A stretch of 64,000 bases of DNA from Aurantiochytrium sp. KH105 (lineage: Eukaryota; Sar; Bigyra; Thraustochytrida; Thraustochytriidae): positions 1-64,000 of the forward strand of contig BGKB01000080.1 in the NCBI GenBank assembly GCA_003116975.1, given 5' to 3'. The notes beneath the pieces are model-generated. The model was given only the letters and a program-made list of their open reading frames with translations. It was not told the origin of the DNA and searched no databases. Shown in pieces: positions 40,619 through 50,815 of the stretch (the stretch's first letter is position 1; the number at the start of each line of letters is the position of its first letter). Made by a program: the position numbers and the translations under genes.

Positions 40619-40766
40619 CAAAGAGAGATAAAATGAGATAAAATGATAAAAGGTGCCTAATAGAAATCTCAGGACGGCGCCAAGCAAGTTTTTCTCTGAC
40701 CTGTCGCAACCCGATTCTAATTTTATGGTCGATTCGTCAATTCCTTTGAGCACTCAGAGAAGCGAG
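39827..40766. other. Intergenic region with GCTA and GA microsatellites
   Basis: 940 bp without a recognised gene. It contains a GCTA run (about 40200-40219), a GC-rich CCCGCC run (about 40335-40365) and a GA/GAGC tract (about 40587-40627). Confidence 0.55.
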
Positions 40767-43394
40767 TCAAGCCCTTTGGTTCCTCTGCTCGGTGACGAGT
40801 TTGGCTTGAGGCTTGGAAATGTCAAAGCCGGACAGATGCTCGGACGCTTTGCGAAGACCACTTCCGACATTGGAAACCCAGGACCGCAGCGAGTTCAGCG
40901 AGACGGTCGTCATGGCGAGATCGCGCGGAAGACGTGACCAACGCTGCGCAGCAATGCTCTCGGCAACACGTTTCCATCGGGGCGCCATGCGACGCCACAG
41001 TGAGTCTTCTGGGGCGCGCTGACCAGAAAGTTCAATTTCGCGTGCAACGCGAAGAAACTGTTGCTTCCACATGGCCTGAAAGTCCTTGCCGCGCTTGCGC
41101 ACAATGCGCAGCACATTGAGAAGTGCCTGAATCTGACTTCCCACAGGGTTGAGGGCCTCGGAGATGGACTTTCCACCGCCCTTGCCACCCAAGAGGGCCG
41201 TTTTGAGACGGCTCAGATGCTCGCGCACGTGGCTGGGGCGAGTCTTTGCGGTCGTGAGAATGGCCTTGAGTGCGACAATGAGCACACGCAAGATCGAAGG
41301 CTCAGTAGCGCTCTCCTTGGTCAGCAAGAGACGCAAGACGGAAATACCTGTGTCCTCTTCCCCAAGAAGCAAGAGACGCATGATGGAAATTCCGTGAGAG
41401 CCGTCTTCCTCTCCGGCCAAAAGGGTCTGCATAAGCGACACGCCGTCCTGATTACCTGCGCCAAGAGCCGCGCCCAGGCGAATGTACCCACCGGAGAAGT
41501 CGACGCTCGTGCCGAGCATGAGACGCGCGAGTGAGTCTTCGCCGCCGAGCTCGCCTTCGAAAAAGAGATCTGAAATGGAAGGAGTTCCCGCAGTGAGTAG
41601 ATCAATGAGCGAACGTGGCGGCGCCTTGCCACGGCGGAGCTCTCGGTGAGTCGGTGCAGGGTCCAGCTCGCCGCGCTGCGCTGCCTTGACAAAGTACGCC
41701 GTAACGGCTGCAGCATCAGCGTCGCCTTCGCGACTTCCTTGCGAGTCGTCCTCGTCGTCCTCGTCTTCCTCCTCGCCTTCGTCGTCGTCATCATCAATAA
41801 AGTCCTCTGTAGCCTCGTCCGCGACAATCGCATCGTCACTGAGGACTTCTTCGATCTCTTCAAGGTCTTCGCCTGGATATGGCGTCTGCGAGGACTTGGT
41901 GCTGCCCTTGCGACGGAAAAGTCGCCGACGACGCTTACGCGGCTGGGTCTTGAGAAAGAGGAGGCGCATGATGGACGGACGCTGGGAGCTTCTTTCAGCA
42001 GCGAGCATCAGACGCAGAATGGAGCCCTGCGATCCGGACTCGCTTCCGAAAATGTACGTCGAGAGTGCTGTGCGATGGCCCTTGTGGTTCTCGAAGCTCG
42101 TCATAATCATTCGCGAGATGGAAATGCCAGTGCCCGTTCGGTCGGCAACCATGCGCCGCAAGATGGACACGCGACCTTCCCGTTCGCCCTCGAGCATGTA
42201 GTCAAAGATGGATGGTTTGCCCTGGAGCATAAGACGCAGCAGAGACATGGGCGCATTCGCCGCCTCGTTGGCATTTCTTTGCAAGTCCTCGAATTGCAAG
42301 GCGGACTCGAGCACGCTCGGATACTCGACCCCATCAAAGGAATCGCGAAGCGTGAGAAGATGCGTCAGTGAAGGGTAGCCATTGACCTGGTCGCCTTCAA
42401 AGAGCATGCGGGCCAACGGAGTGTGAGGCGAGGCCTTTGTTCCGATAAATTGTCTCGTCACGGAGGGGTTGCCCAAGAGGAGAAGCTGCGCAATGCTGCG
42501 CGATGAACGTATCGAGCGGTCACGGGAGAGCATGAGCTGCATGATGGAAAGGCCTCCCTCGGGCGGAGGCGTGCAAAGTCGTCGCATGAGCGAAGCCGGC
42601 TCGGCGTTCTGCTCACCGTCGAGCATGAGCCGGATGAGGCTGGGTTGGCCTCGCAAAAGTAGACGAAACATGAGCATGCGCTTGCGCATCAAGAGCCACA
42701 GCAAGGATGGACGTCCTTGGCGCATCTGCTTGAAGACTGAAAGCTGGCCTTCGTCGTGTCCGAAAATGAGCTTGCGCGCATGTGGATGGAGCATGAGACG
42801 GAAAATGCCGATTTTGCGCGGATGCGCAGGCGCCATGTGTAGGCGCAGTTTCCAAAGGCAGGGACAAAAGCCGTCGGCCATGTCAAGACCAATGATCATC
42901 GTACCAGCGTCGGCGGTGCTGGCAAAGGGTTTTCCGCCGCTACCTCCGTACCAGCGACTCGTACGGCCGAGATTGGAGACGAACTGGATTCCATCGAGGT
43001 AGCTCCCTTGGCGTCCCTTGATTTGCACAATGTATTCGCGCTCGGGAATATGCAAGACAAAGTCTTCTTGTTGTTCTCCGCCAGCGACATTGCCATACGT
43101 CTTCACAAAGCCATCCTGGAACTCGAACTCAATCGCGTCGACGTGTCTGCCCGAGCGTACGCGTACGACGGCGAGGCGTCCATGGTCTTCGTCGCCACTG
43201 ATGCTGGCGTTGTCGAAGACGTCGGCCTCCTCCTCCTCCTCCTCCTCCTCGTTCTCCCCGATGTCGTGGAAGTGGTCGAGCGTCTCGGCGTTCTGGTCCT
43301 CGTGGCCCATCGCGGCCCTTCGCAGCTCCTGCTCGGCCGCGGCCCAGTCGCCCTGCGCGCAGCTCCGCACCGCCTTGCCCAGGGCCGTGCTCAT
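40767..43394 (-). CDS. Jacalin-like lectin domain plus about 27 short SIxRLLLxG repeats
   Basis: An 875-residue protein. Residues about 72-188 resemble a jacalin-like (beta-prism) lectin domain: VRSGRHVDAIEFEFQDG, then FVLHIPEREYIVQIKGRQG, YLDGIQFVSNLGRTSRWYGG and GTMIIGLDMADG. From about 196 to 482, and again from about 612 to 725, short units recur with the consensus P/x-S-I/L-x-x-L/M-L/M-L-x-G: for example PSLIRLMLDG, MSLLRLMLQG, PSIMRLLFLK, VSLMQTLLAG, ISIMRLLLLG, ISVLRLLLTK. I count about 27, spaced 9-25 residues. The two blocks are separated by a basic stretch (about 486-500) and an acidic stretch (about 508-570). The C-terminal 150 residues are helical and Arg-rich. I know no family with this repeat. 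The ATG at 43394 is clear, and no signal peptide is seen, so a cytosolic or nuclear role is more likely than secretion. Confidence 0.75.
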   Translation of the reverse strand: MSTALGKAVRSCAQGDWAAAEQELRRAAMGHEDQNAETLDHFHDIGENEEEEEEEEADVFDNASISGDEDHGRLAVVRVRSGRHVDAIEFEFQDGFVKTYGNVAGGEQQEDFVLHIPEREYIVQIKGRQGSYLDGIQFVSNLGRTSRWYGGSGGKPFASTADAGTMIIGLDMADGFCPCLWKLRLHMAPAHPRKIGIFRLMLHPHARKLIFGHDEGQLSVFKQMRQGRPSLLWLLMRKRMLMFRLLLRGQPSLIRLMLDGEQNAEPASLMRRLCTPPPEGGLSIMQLMLSRDRSIRSSRSIAQLLLLGNPSVTRQFIGTKASPHTPLARMLFEGDQVNGYPSLTHLLTLRDSFDGVEYPSVLESALQFEDLQRNANEAANAPMSLLRLMLQGKPSIFDYMLEGEREGRVSILRRMVADRTGTGISISRMIMTSFENHKGHRTALSTYIFGSESGSQGSILRLMLAAERSSQRPSIMRLLFLKTQPRKRRRRLFRRKGSTKSSQTPYPGEDLEEIEEVLSDDAIVADEATEDFIDDDDDEGEEEDEDDEDDSQGSREGDADAAAVTAYFVKAAQRGELDPAPTHRELRRGKAPPRSLIDLLTAGTPSISDLFFEGELGGEDSLARLMLGTSVDFSGGYIRLGAALGAGNQDGVSLMQTLLAGEEDGSHGISIMRLLLLGEEDTGISVLRLLLTKESATEPSILRVLIVALKAILTTAKTRPSHVREHLSRLKTALLGGKGGGKSISEALNPVGSQIQALLNVLRIVRKRGKDFQAMWKQQFLRVAREIELSGQRAPEDSLWRRMAPRWKRVAESIAAQRWSRLPRDLAMTTVSLNSLRSWVSNVGSGLRKASEHLSGFDISKPQAKLVTEQRNQRA

Positions 43395-44486
43395 CCCGCC
43401 GCCGCTCCGCCCCGCGCGCTCGGGTTCTGCCGATCGTCAGGTACCGCGAGGGCGCCGTGGCGCGTGCCGCGCAGCACGTGCACGCCTCGGGGCAAGAGTG
43501 ACCAGGGCGCGACTCCCTTTCGAGGTCTGCTTCGCTTGCCTCGTCGTCGCGCGCGAGCCGGCGTGTACCTGCGTGCGAGCGAGCGAGCGAGCGTGCACGC
43601 GTGCGAGGGTTCAAGCGCGAGGCGAGCGTGGCGGCGCCGTTGCGCGGCAGACGGTATGCATTTGCGGCCGTAATTTACAAGCAGCAAAGAGGAAAGCGAC
43701 CCGTGTAACGCACGAACGCAAGCAATCGCGCGCTGGTGTTTAGGACTCTGGCGGCGAAGAAGGTAGGTATCGGATGATGGAAATGATGGGGAGGGAAGAG
43801 CTTGTTGGAGGGTTATGGGGGAGGGGTAGGGGGCGCAGCCAAATCGTAGAGATGGTCGCCACCAAGGAAGGCTTTTGTCGTACGCCAAATGGCTTTCATG
43901 ACAAAAGGCATTCATTGCTTGCAAGAGAGTGATTATTGTTTTTTTTCCCCATGTGAATCAATCCGTCGTTGGGCAGTTCCAGCAAAGATTTAGAAAGGGT
44001 GATGCCACGAGCGACAAGATCGTTGAATACTCTGACGTAAGTGCAACAAGATGCAGAGGTCTTTGCAATCGTGGTGAACCATGACTCAAGTGATTGATTG
44101 AACCATGTCATGGGCGACAAAACTCACATGTGATTGCATCGTTTGGGCGTTGCAGTATGATTTCGAGGTCTTCTCGTTCATAGTGGACGGCGAGCAAAGG
44201 ACCACTCGATTTTTAACATGATTCCAACGGAGCATTCTGATGTGAATGCCATGTTAGAAGTGCAACGAGATTTAAAGGTGTTACGCAGTCGTGGTAAATG
44301 ACGATGGAAGGACCAAGTGATCGAATGCTCAACGGCGACAAGATCGTCGAAATTGGAGAGGTGTTTGTAAAATGATGTGGATCGAAAAATAGTAATGACT
44401 CTTCTATGAATTGAGAGTGAGTGAGTGAGTGAGATGTTCAAGCGTTCTTTGTTTTTTCAGGATATGAATAGAACTGGGGGTAAAAT
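43395..44486. other. Intergenic region between the jacalin-repeat and carbamoyl-phosphate synthase genes
   Basis: About 1.1 kb without a recognised gene. The part near the jacalin gene start is GC-rich, with a short CGAG run (about 43576-43593). The rest is mixed or AT-rich, with a GAGT run at about 44407-44432 close to the synthase stop. Confidence 0.55.
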
Positions 44487-47400
44487 TTAAAGACCACGGG
44501 CCTGGGCCTCGGCCTCGTAGTACTCCTTGAGCGTAAGGGGCTCCATGTTCAGCTCGCCCTTCTCAATCTTGAGGTAGCACTCGGAGAGCATGGCGGCAAC
44601 CTGGGCGTTGGTGACGAGCTGGGTGCCGTAGTCAATTGCCAGACGGCGGACCTTGTAGTTGGTCTCCGTGCGGAGCGACTCGTTGTTGGAGAACATCCAG
44701 ACCTGGTCGACCTCGCCCTCCTGGACAAAGGTGTCGAGGCAGGGGACCTGGCCGCTCTCCTCCCAGTGGAGCTCGGTGACGGGAATGTCGTTGGCCTCGC
44801 AGAAGCGCGCGGTCTTCTCAGTGGCAAAGATGGTGTAGCCGGCCTCGACGAGGTTGCGGAGGCTGGGCTTGAAGTCCTCCTGGAGGCGGTCCTGGATGGA
44901 GACGAGGATGTTCTTGCGCTCCGGCAGGGTGTACGCAAGGGTGGAAAGGGTAGACTTGAGGAAGGCCTCGTGCACGTCCTTGCCGTAGCAAGCGACCTCA
45001 CCGGTGGAAGCCATCTCGACGCCGAGCTTGGGGTCAGCGCCAGCGAGACGCTTAAAGGAGAACTGCGGGACCTTGGTGCCCACGTAGGTGGTCGGGGTGG
45101 CGCCCTTGCCGCCGAGACCAAGGTCCTTGCTGGCGAGCCAGTCGGGCTCACCGGCGCCGACCATGGCGGTGGTGGCAATCTCGATAAAGTCAGCGCCGAC
45201 AGTCTTGGACGAGAACGGGAAGGAGCGCGAGGCACGGATGTTGGCTTCGATGATCTTCACCGAGCCGTCAGGGCTGGCGATAAGCTGCTGGTTGAAGGGG
45301 CCAGTGATGTTGAAGGCCTTGGCGATGCGGCGCGTGGTCTCGCGGCACTTCTCGAGGACCTCCTCGCTGAGGGTCTGGGGCGGGAGCATGAGGTGGGCGT
45401 CACCGGAGTGCACACCGGCGTTCTCAACGTGCTCCGAGATGGCGTGGGCAATGACCTCACCGTCGCGAGCGACGGCGTCGACATCGATCTCGCGGGCGTT
45501 CTCAATAAAGGCGGTGAGCACAACGGGGTGGTCGCGGCTGACCTCGCCAGCGCGCTGGAGGTTCTTCGAGAGCTCGGCAGCGTTGTAGGCGACGCTCATG
45601 GCGGCGCCAGAAAGCACGTAGCTGGGGCGCACGAGCACGGGGTAGCCAACCTTGTCGGCAAAGTCAAAGGCATCCTCCGGGGTGGTGAGGCGGGACCACG
45701 AGGGCTGGTCAATTTCGAACTTGTCGCAGACGCTCGAGAACTTGTCGCGATCCTCGGCGGAGTCAATCATGAGCGGCGAAGTACCAGCGATCTTGGTGCC
45801 GTAGTTGTGCATCTGGAGGGCAATGTTGTTGGGCAGCTGACCACCGACGGAGACAATGGCCTGCTCGCAGCCCTCGAGCTCGTAAATGTCGAGGACGCGC
45901 TCGAGCGAGAGCTCCTCAAAGTAGAGCTTGTCGCACTCATCAAAGTCAGTCGAGACGGTTTCGGGGTTGTAGTTGACCATGACGCTCTTCTTGCCAAGCT
46001 TGCGCAGGGTGCGGATAGCCGACACGGAGCACCAATCGAACTCGACACTGGAGCCAATGCGGTAGACACCAGAGCCGAGAACCATGGTGCCGTGGTCGTC
46101 AAAGCTAACGTCGGACTCGTCACCGTTGTAGGTGGTGTAGAGGTAGTTGGTGGCAGCGGGGGCCTCGCCGGCAACAGTATCGATCTGCTTCACAACGGGG
46201 ACAATGCCAAACATCTTGCGGCGGTCGCGGACGAGGAGCTCCTCAGAGTTGATGCGCTCGGCGATCTGGCGATCCGAGAAACCGGACTTCTTGGCCTGGA
46301 GGAGGAGGGTGGAGTTGAGGCGGTCGAGCGAGCCGGCCTCGGTCATGAGCTGGTCGAGCTGGCACAGGCGCTGAAGCTTGTGGAGGAACCAGGTGTCAAT
46401 GGCGGTGTGCTGGTTGACACGGTCGACGGACCAGCCGCGGTCCATCATGGCGTGGGCAATGGCGTAGGGGCGGACATCCGAAGGCTGCTCGAGCTCCTCA
46501 ATGAGCTCGGCCTCCGAAGAGGGCGGCAGGTACATGTGCTTGTGCGGCTGGAAGCCCTCGATGGAGGGGTCGACCATGCGCATAGCCTTCTGGAGGGACT
46601 CCTCCCAGGAGCGGCCAATACCCATGACCTCACCGACGGACTTCATGGCAGAGCCGATCTTGCGCGAGACAAGGTCGAACTTGGTCATATCCCAGCGGGG
46701 GATCTTGGTGACGACGTAATCGAGGGAAGGCTCAAAGCAGGCAGTGGTGCGCTTGGTGACCTGGTTGGTGATGTCCGGAAGCTGGATGCCGAGCGAGAGC
46801 TTGGCAGCCACAAAGGCGAGCGGGTAACCGGTGGCCTTGCTGGCAAGAGCCGAGGAGCGCGAGAGACGGGGGTTAACTTCGATAATGGCGTAGTCGTCGC
46901 TGTGGGGGTCGAGAGCGTACTGGATGTTGCACTCACCGATGATGCCGAGGTGCTTGACCGTCTTGATGGCGGTGTCGCGGAGCATCTGGTAGTCGTGGTT
47001 GGAGAGCGTCTGCGAGGGGGCAACGACGATCGAGTCACCGGTGTGAATACCGAGGGGATCAAAGTTCTCCATGTTACACACGGTGATGCAGTTATCAGCG
47101 GCATCGCGCACGACCTCGTACTCGACCTCCTTCCAGCCGAGCATCGACTTCTCGACGAGGATCTGGGGCGAGGTGGAGAAGGCCTTGCGGGCCATCTCGC
47201 GAAGGTGGGTCTCGTCCTTGCAGATGCCGGAGCCAAGACCACCAAGGGCAAAGGCACTGCGGATCATGCAGGGGAAGCCGACCTTGTGGGCAGCGACGAC
47301 AGCATCGTCGATGGTGTTGACGGCAAAGGACGGGGCGAGCTTCTCGTTGATCTCGTTGAGCTTGTCCGAGAAGATGCCGCGATCCTCGGTGGCGATGATG

Positions 47401-49067
47401 GACTCGACCGAGGTACCCATGACCTTGACGTCGTATTTGGAGAGAATACCCTTCTCGTAGAGCTCAACACCAACGTTGAGGGCGGTCTGGCCACCCATGG
47501 AGAGAATGAGGCCGTCGGGCTTTTCGCGGGCGATGACCTCCTCGACAAAGTCCATGGTGACGGGCAAGAAGTAGACGGTGTCGGCTTGGTTGGCGCCCTC
47601 GAGGTTGGTCTGCACCGAGGCAATGTTAGGGTTCATAAGGACCGTCTCGATGCCCTCCTCCTTGAGGGACTTGATGGCCTGGTTGCCAGAGTAATCGAAC
47701 TCGCCGGCCTGGCCGATGGAAAGACCACCGGAGCCGAGAAGGAGAACCTTCTTGGCCTCAACGCGGGTGTCGGGGACCTTGCGCGCGTCAAAGACGGCGC
47801 CAACGGAGGACTTGCCGTCGCGGACCATGTTGACAAAGTCGTCAAAGAGGAATTCCGTGTCGGTGGGACCACCCTTGGCCTCCGGGTGGAACTGGGCCGT
47901 AAAGTAGGGCTTGGTCTTGTGCATGATACCCTCGTTGGTGCCGTCGTTGCGGTTGACAAAGAGGGGTTCCCAGTCCTCCGAGAGGGTCTCGGTGCGGATG
48001 GCGTAGCCGTGGTTCTGGGGCGTGATGAAGCACTGGCCAGTGCGCAGGTTGAGCACAGGCTGGTTGACACCACGGTTACCAAAGCTCATCTTGTAGGTCT
48101 CAGCGCCAGCGGCGAGAGCGGTGAGCTGGTTACCCATGCAGATACCAAAGATGGGCTTGTCGAAGCCGCTCTCGAGGACCTTGCGGAGGTTGGCGACGGC
48201 CTCGGTGGCCATGATGGGATCACCGGGGCCGTTACTGAGGAAGAGACCGTCGAACTCGTGCACGTGCTCGGCAAAGGGAAAGTCATGCGGGACGCGGTGG
48301 AGCTCGACGCCGCGGCGGACGAGGTTGCGGATGATGTTGTTCTTGATACCGCAGTCAAGGGCGAGGAGCTTGACGGGGTTGCCGGCACCGTACACGATGC
48401 GGTCAGTGCAGGAGACCTCCTGGATGAGGTTGCGCGCGTTGACGTCGACGAACTCGATCTCGCTGTGGCCAGGGGGCTTGTAGGCAGGCTCGAACTCAAT
48501 CTTACCCTTCATGCTGCCGTGCTCGCGGATCTTCTTGGTGAGGAGACGGGTATCGATACCGTAGAGGCCGGGGACCTTTTCCTCACGGAGCCAGGAGCTG
48601 AGGCTGCGGCCGGACTCCCAGTTGCTAAAGTGGTGCGAGTAGTCGCTGACGAGGAAGCCGCCGGCGTGGATCTGGTCGCTCTCAAAGTGCTTGGGGAGGC
48701 CGAACTCGTCGACGACGCCCTTGTCGGGAACACCGTAGTTACCGACGAGGGGGTAGGTGCTGACGAGGATCTGGCCGCGGTACGAGGGATCGGTGAGAGC
48801 CTCGGGGTAGCCGACCATGGCGGTGTTGAAGACGACCTCGCCGGCAACGCTTTCCTCGTGGCCAAAGGACATGGCGGTGAAGCGGGAGCCATCCTCGAGC
48901 GCGAGGGTGGCGGTGCGGACGCCGCCGCTGCCCATGCTGGAGCCTACAAAGCCGCGGGCGGCAGCAGGCTTGCTGAGGTCAGAGGTGCCCTTGCTCGCGG
49001 ACGAGGAGAGCTGCCTGACGGCGGCCTTGGAGGCCGCCACGCTGCGGGCGCTCTTGACGCTCCACAT
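44487..49067 (-). CDS. Glutamine-dependent carbamoyl-phosphate synthase, mitochondrial single-chain type (CPS III-like)
   Basis: A 1526-residue single-chain enzyme making carbamoyl phosphate from glutamine, bicarbonate and two ATP for arginine (and possibly pyrimidines). Residues 1 to about 45 are Ser/Ala/Lys/Arg-rich without acidic residues until about 30, suggesting a mitochondrial presequence. The glutaminase part (about 50-420) has the catalytic Cys310 in FGICMGNQ and the FHPEAKGGP His/Glu pair, so it uses glutamine, unlike mammalian CPS1, which lacks this Cys. Two ATP-grasp synthetase halves follow (VLLLGSGGLSIGQAGEFDYSG; VMVNYNPETVSTDFDECDKLYFE), then a C-terminal MGS-like regulatory domain (about 1370-1526). 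No aspartate transcarbamylase or dihydroorotase is fused. The codon-aligned antisense strand stays open over about 1430 codons, showing near-total avoidance of TTA, CTA and TCA. The ATG is at 49067. Confidence 0.96.
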   Translation of the reverse strand: MWSVKSARSVAASKAAVRQLSSSASKGTSDLSKPAAARGFVGSSMGSGGVRTATLALEDGSRFTAMSFGHEESVAGEVVFNTAMVGYPEALTDPSYRGQILVSTYPLVGNYGVPDKGVVDEFGLPKHFESDQIHAGGFLVSDYSHHFSNWESGRSLSSWLREEKVPGLYGIDTRLLTKKIREHGSMKGKIEFEPAYKPPGHSEIEFVDVNARNLIQEVSCTDRIVYGAGNPVKLLALDCGIKNNIIRNLVRRGVELHRVPHDFPFAEHVHEFDGLFLSNGPGDPIMATEAVANLRKVLESGFDKPIFGICMGNQLTALAAGAETYKMSFGNRGVNQPVLNLRTGQCFITPQNHGYAIRTETLSEDWEPLFVNRNDGTNEGIMHKTKPYFTAQFHPEAKGGPTDTEFLFDDFVNMVRDGKSSVGAVFDARKVPDTRVEAKKVLLLGSGGLSIGQAGEFDYSGNQAIKSLKEEGIETVLMNPNIASVQTNLEGANQADTVYFLPVTMDFVEEVIAREKPDGLILSMGGQTALNVGVELYEKGILSKYDVKVMGTSVESIIATEDRGIFSDKLNEINEKLAPSFAVNTIDDAVVAAHKVGFPCMIRSAFALGGLGSGICKDETHLREMARKAFSTSPQILVEKSMLGWKEVEYEVVRDAADNCITVCNMENFDPLGIHTGDSIVVAPSQTLSNHDYQMLRDTAIKTVKHLGIIGECNIQYALDPHSDDYAIIEVNPRLSRSSALASKATGYPLAFVAAKLSLGIQLPDITNQVTKRTTACFEPSLDYVVTKIPRWDMTKFDLVSRKIGSAMKSVGEVMGIGRSWEESLQKAMRMVDPSIEGFQPHKHMYLPPSSEAELIEELEQPSDVRPYAIAHAMMDRGWSVDRVNQHTAIDTWFLHKLQRLCQLDQLMTEAGSLDRLNSTLLLQAKKSGFSDRQIAERINSEELLVRDRRKMFGIVPVVKQIDTVAGEAPAATNYLYTTYNGDESDVSFDDHGTMVLGSGVYRIGSSVEFDWCSVSAIRTLRKLGKKSVMVNYNPETVSTDFDECDKLYFEELSLERVLDIYELEGCEQAIVSVGGQLPNNIALQMHNYGTKIAGTSPLMIDSAEDRDKFSSVCDKFEIDQPSWSRLTTPEDAFDFADKVGYPVLVRPSYVLSGAAMSVAYNAAELSKNLQRAGEVSRDHPVVLTAFIENAREIDVDAVARDGEVIAHAISEHVENAGVHSGDAHLMLPPQTLSEEVLEKCRETTRRIAKAFNITGPFNQQLIASPDGSVKIIEANIRASRSFPFSSKTVGADFIEIATTAMVGAGEPDWLASKDLGLGGKGATPTTYVGTKVPQFSFKRLAGADPKLGVEMASTGEVACYGKDVHEAFLKSTLSTLAYTLPERKNILVSIQDRLQEDFKPSLRNLVEAGYTIFATEKTARFCEANDIPVTELHWEESGQVPCLDTFVQEGEVDQVWMFSNNESLRTETNYKVRRLAIDYGTQLVTNAQVAAMLSECYLKIEKGELNMEPLTLKEYYEAEAQARGL

Positions 49068-50615
49068 CTTGTCGCGCTGCGCTCGCTGCTGCTGCGCTCG
49101 CTGCTAGCTAGTCGCGGGTTCGCTTGCGGGTTTGCTGCGCGCGGCCTGGTGGCTGGCCGCGGCGGCTGCTGCTGCTGCTGCTGCTGCGCTGCAGGAAGCT
49201 AGGCGCAGCGGCTGGCTGCACCTGGCTGCTTGGGGTTTTGCTGTTTGCTGTGCAAGCGCCAGGCTGCCTGCCTGCCTGCCTGTCCACGCAGCCAGACAGA
49301 CAGACAGTCAGACCCACTGAGACACGGAGGGAGAGAGACAGACAGACGGACGGGTACGAGCGGAGGAAGCAGGAGGACGCCGGGGCCCGCGCGCGGACGC
49401 GGTCCGCGCGCTCGCTCGCTCGCTCGCGTGCTCGCCGCGGCGCGGCGGCTGGCGGGCGTGCAGGCGGGCGGGCGTGCGGGCGGGCGGGGCTGCGGACGGG
49501 CGCGCGGACGGGAGGTCCTGGTTTTGAATTTGAAATGCCGCCTCGAAAATTTGGATTTTTGAAGCGTCGCCGCGTTTCCTTTGTTTTCTTTTTCTTATTT
49601 CTTTCTTTTATCTTTTACATTCTTTCCCGTCGGGTCTCGCTGTGGGTGTGCATTGGGGTTCCTCCTCCCCTCTGCTCCTCACTGCGCACCCCTGCCTGCA
49701 CTCGCACCAATGCTGCTCAGTGGCGCCGCCTCTGCACCGCGCCATAGCCCACTTGCAGCGCGCATTCTGCACTTTGGAGATGCGCCGTACGTACTGCGCA
49801 GGCGAGCAGAAGAAAGTGAGATGAGACAGGGTGCTAAGGAGGGAAAAGCGGAAAGTGCGGCCCAGTGGAAGCCCAGAGGAAAGCGCGCGCGCGCCAGAGG
49901 AGACGCGGACAGGGAGACCCCCGACTTGCCTTGCTCCTTGATTGTTTTCTCGTTTTCTTTCACTCCCACAGCCACCATCTTGCACACCTGCGCGAGCGAC
50001 GCGAGCGCTCGCAGCCAATCAAGACAACCTGGTTGTTTGCAAGTGCGCGATTGGCGCCACCGTAAATCGCCTATCCGTCTCCCACAAGTGGAACAAACCG
50101 CCCCGCGCCGCCGCAAGTGCGGAATGCGCCGCGTCAGCGGCTCCAGGAAGACTCCGCGCCGCCGCCACTCCTTGCCCGCAGCGCGCGTGACTGCGGGGCT
50201 AGGCGTTTGCCCACATGCGCGCAAGTGCGGGCTTAGGTGCGGGCTGTGCGGCGTTTGCCCGCAGCGAGGTCGCTGCGGGGTACGGTGGGGGCGAGCGAGC
50301 CTGGGCTCGTCGCGTCCAACCACCGGCGTCTTTGGCCAGGGAGTTGCTGCTGTATTCTTCTGCTAGAATGCTATACATCAATGGAGCGAGCGAGACCAGC
50401 GCAGCTGCAGCTGCTGCGCCTTCGTTCCCTCAACCTCTTTACTTACCCTTCGCAGTCTGAGAGTCGGTGGCCGATTCCATACCGGCAGCAGCAGCGCAGC
50501 CAGCCAGGATGGAAGCGTGCAAGGATCGATCGAGGGAAGGAAGTATTCGCTCGCTCGCTCGCTCGCTTGCTCGCTCGCGCCGTGGCCACACGGGTTGTTT
50601 TGATTTGTTTTCGTT

Positions 50616-50670
50616 AGCCAGCCAGCCGTCCAGCCAGCCAGCCAGCCAGCCAGCCAACCAGCCAGCCATC
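50616..50670. repeat. CAGC tetranucleotide microsatellite
   Basis: GCCAGCCAGC units for about 55 bp with a few substitutions. Confidence 0.9.
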
Positions 50671-50770
50671 CATTCATTCCAGCCATCAAGAATTCGTGCT
50701 CTCGATCCCGTCATTTCTATGAGCTCACAATGGAACCCACTTGGGATGGATACCGGACGATTGCGCCACC

Positions 50771-50815
50771 AGACAAGCCACAAGACAAGACAAGACAAGA
50801 CAACACAAGGCAAGG
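50771..50815. repeat. AAGAC pentanucleotide microsatellite
   Basis: Imperfect ACAAG/AAGAC units, with uninterrupted copies in the middle. Confidence 0.88.

Noticed and set aside
43576-44440. Possible small gene between the jacalin-repeat and synthase genes
   Set aside because: Frames of 70-90 codons on the minus strand are Ser/Thr/His-rich without a domain or a neighbour in support.
44766-49202. A 1478-codon open frame on the plus strand, opposite carbamoyl-phosphate synthase
   Set aside because: It is exactly codon-aligned with the synthase gene. It stays open because the sense gene avoids TTA, CTA and TCA, whose complements are stops. Its Gly/Val/Leu/Asp-rich product has no domain.
49124-50366. 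Plus-strand frames of 207 and 261 codons, one with a signal-peptide-like start
   Set aside because: The hydrophobic start is a CTG repeat read as poly-Leu; the rest is low-complexity with no recognised domain.
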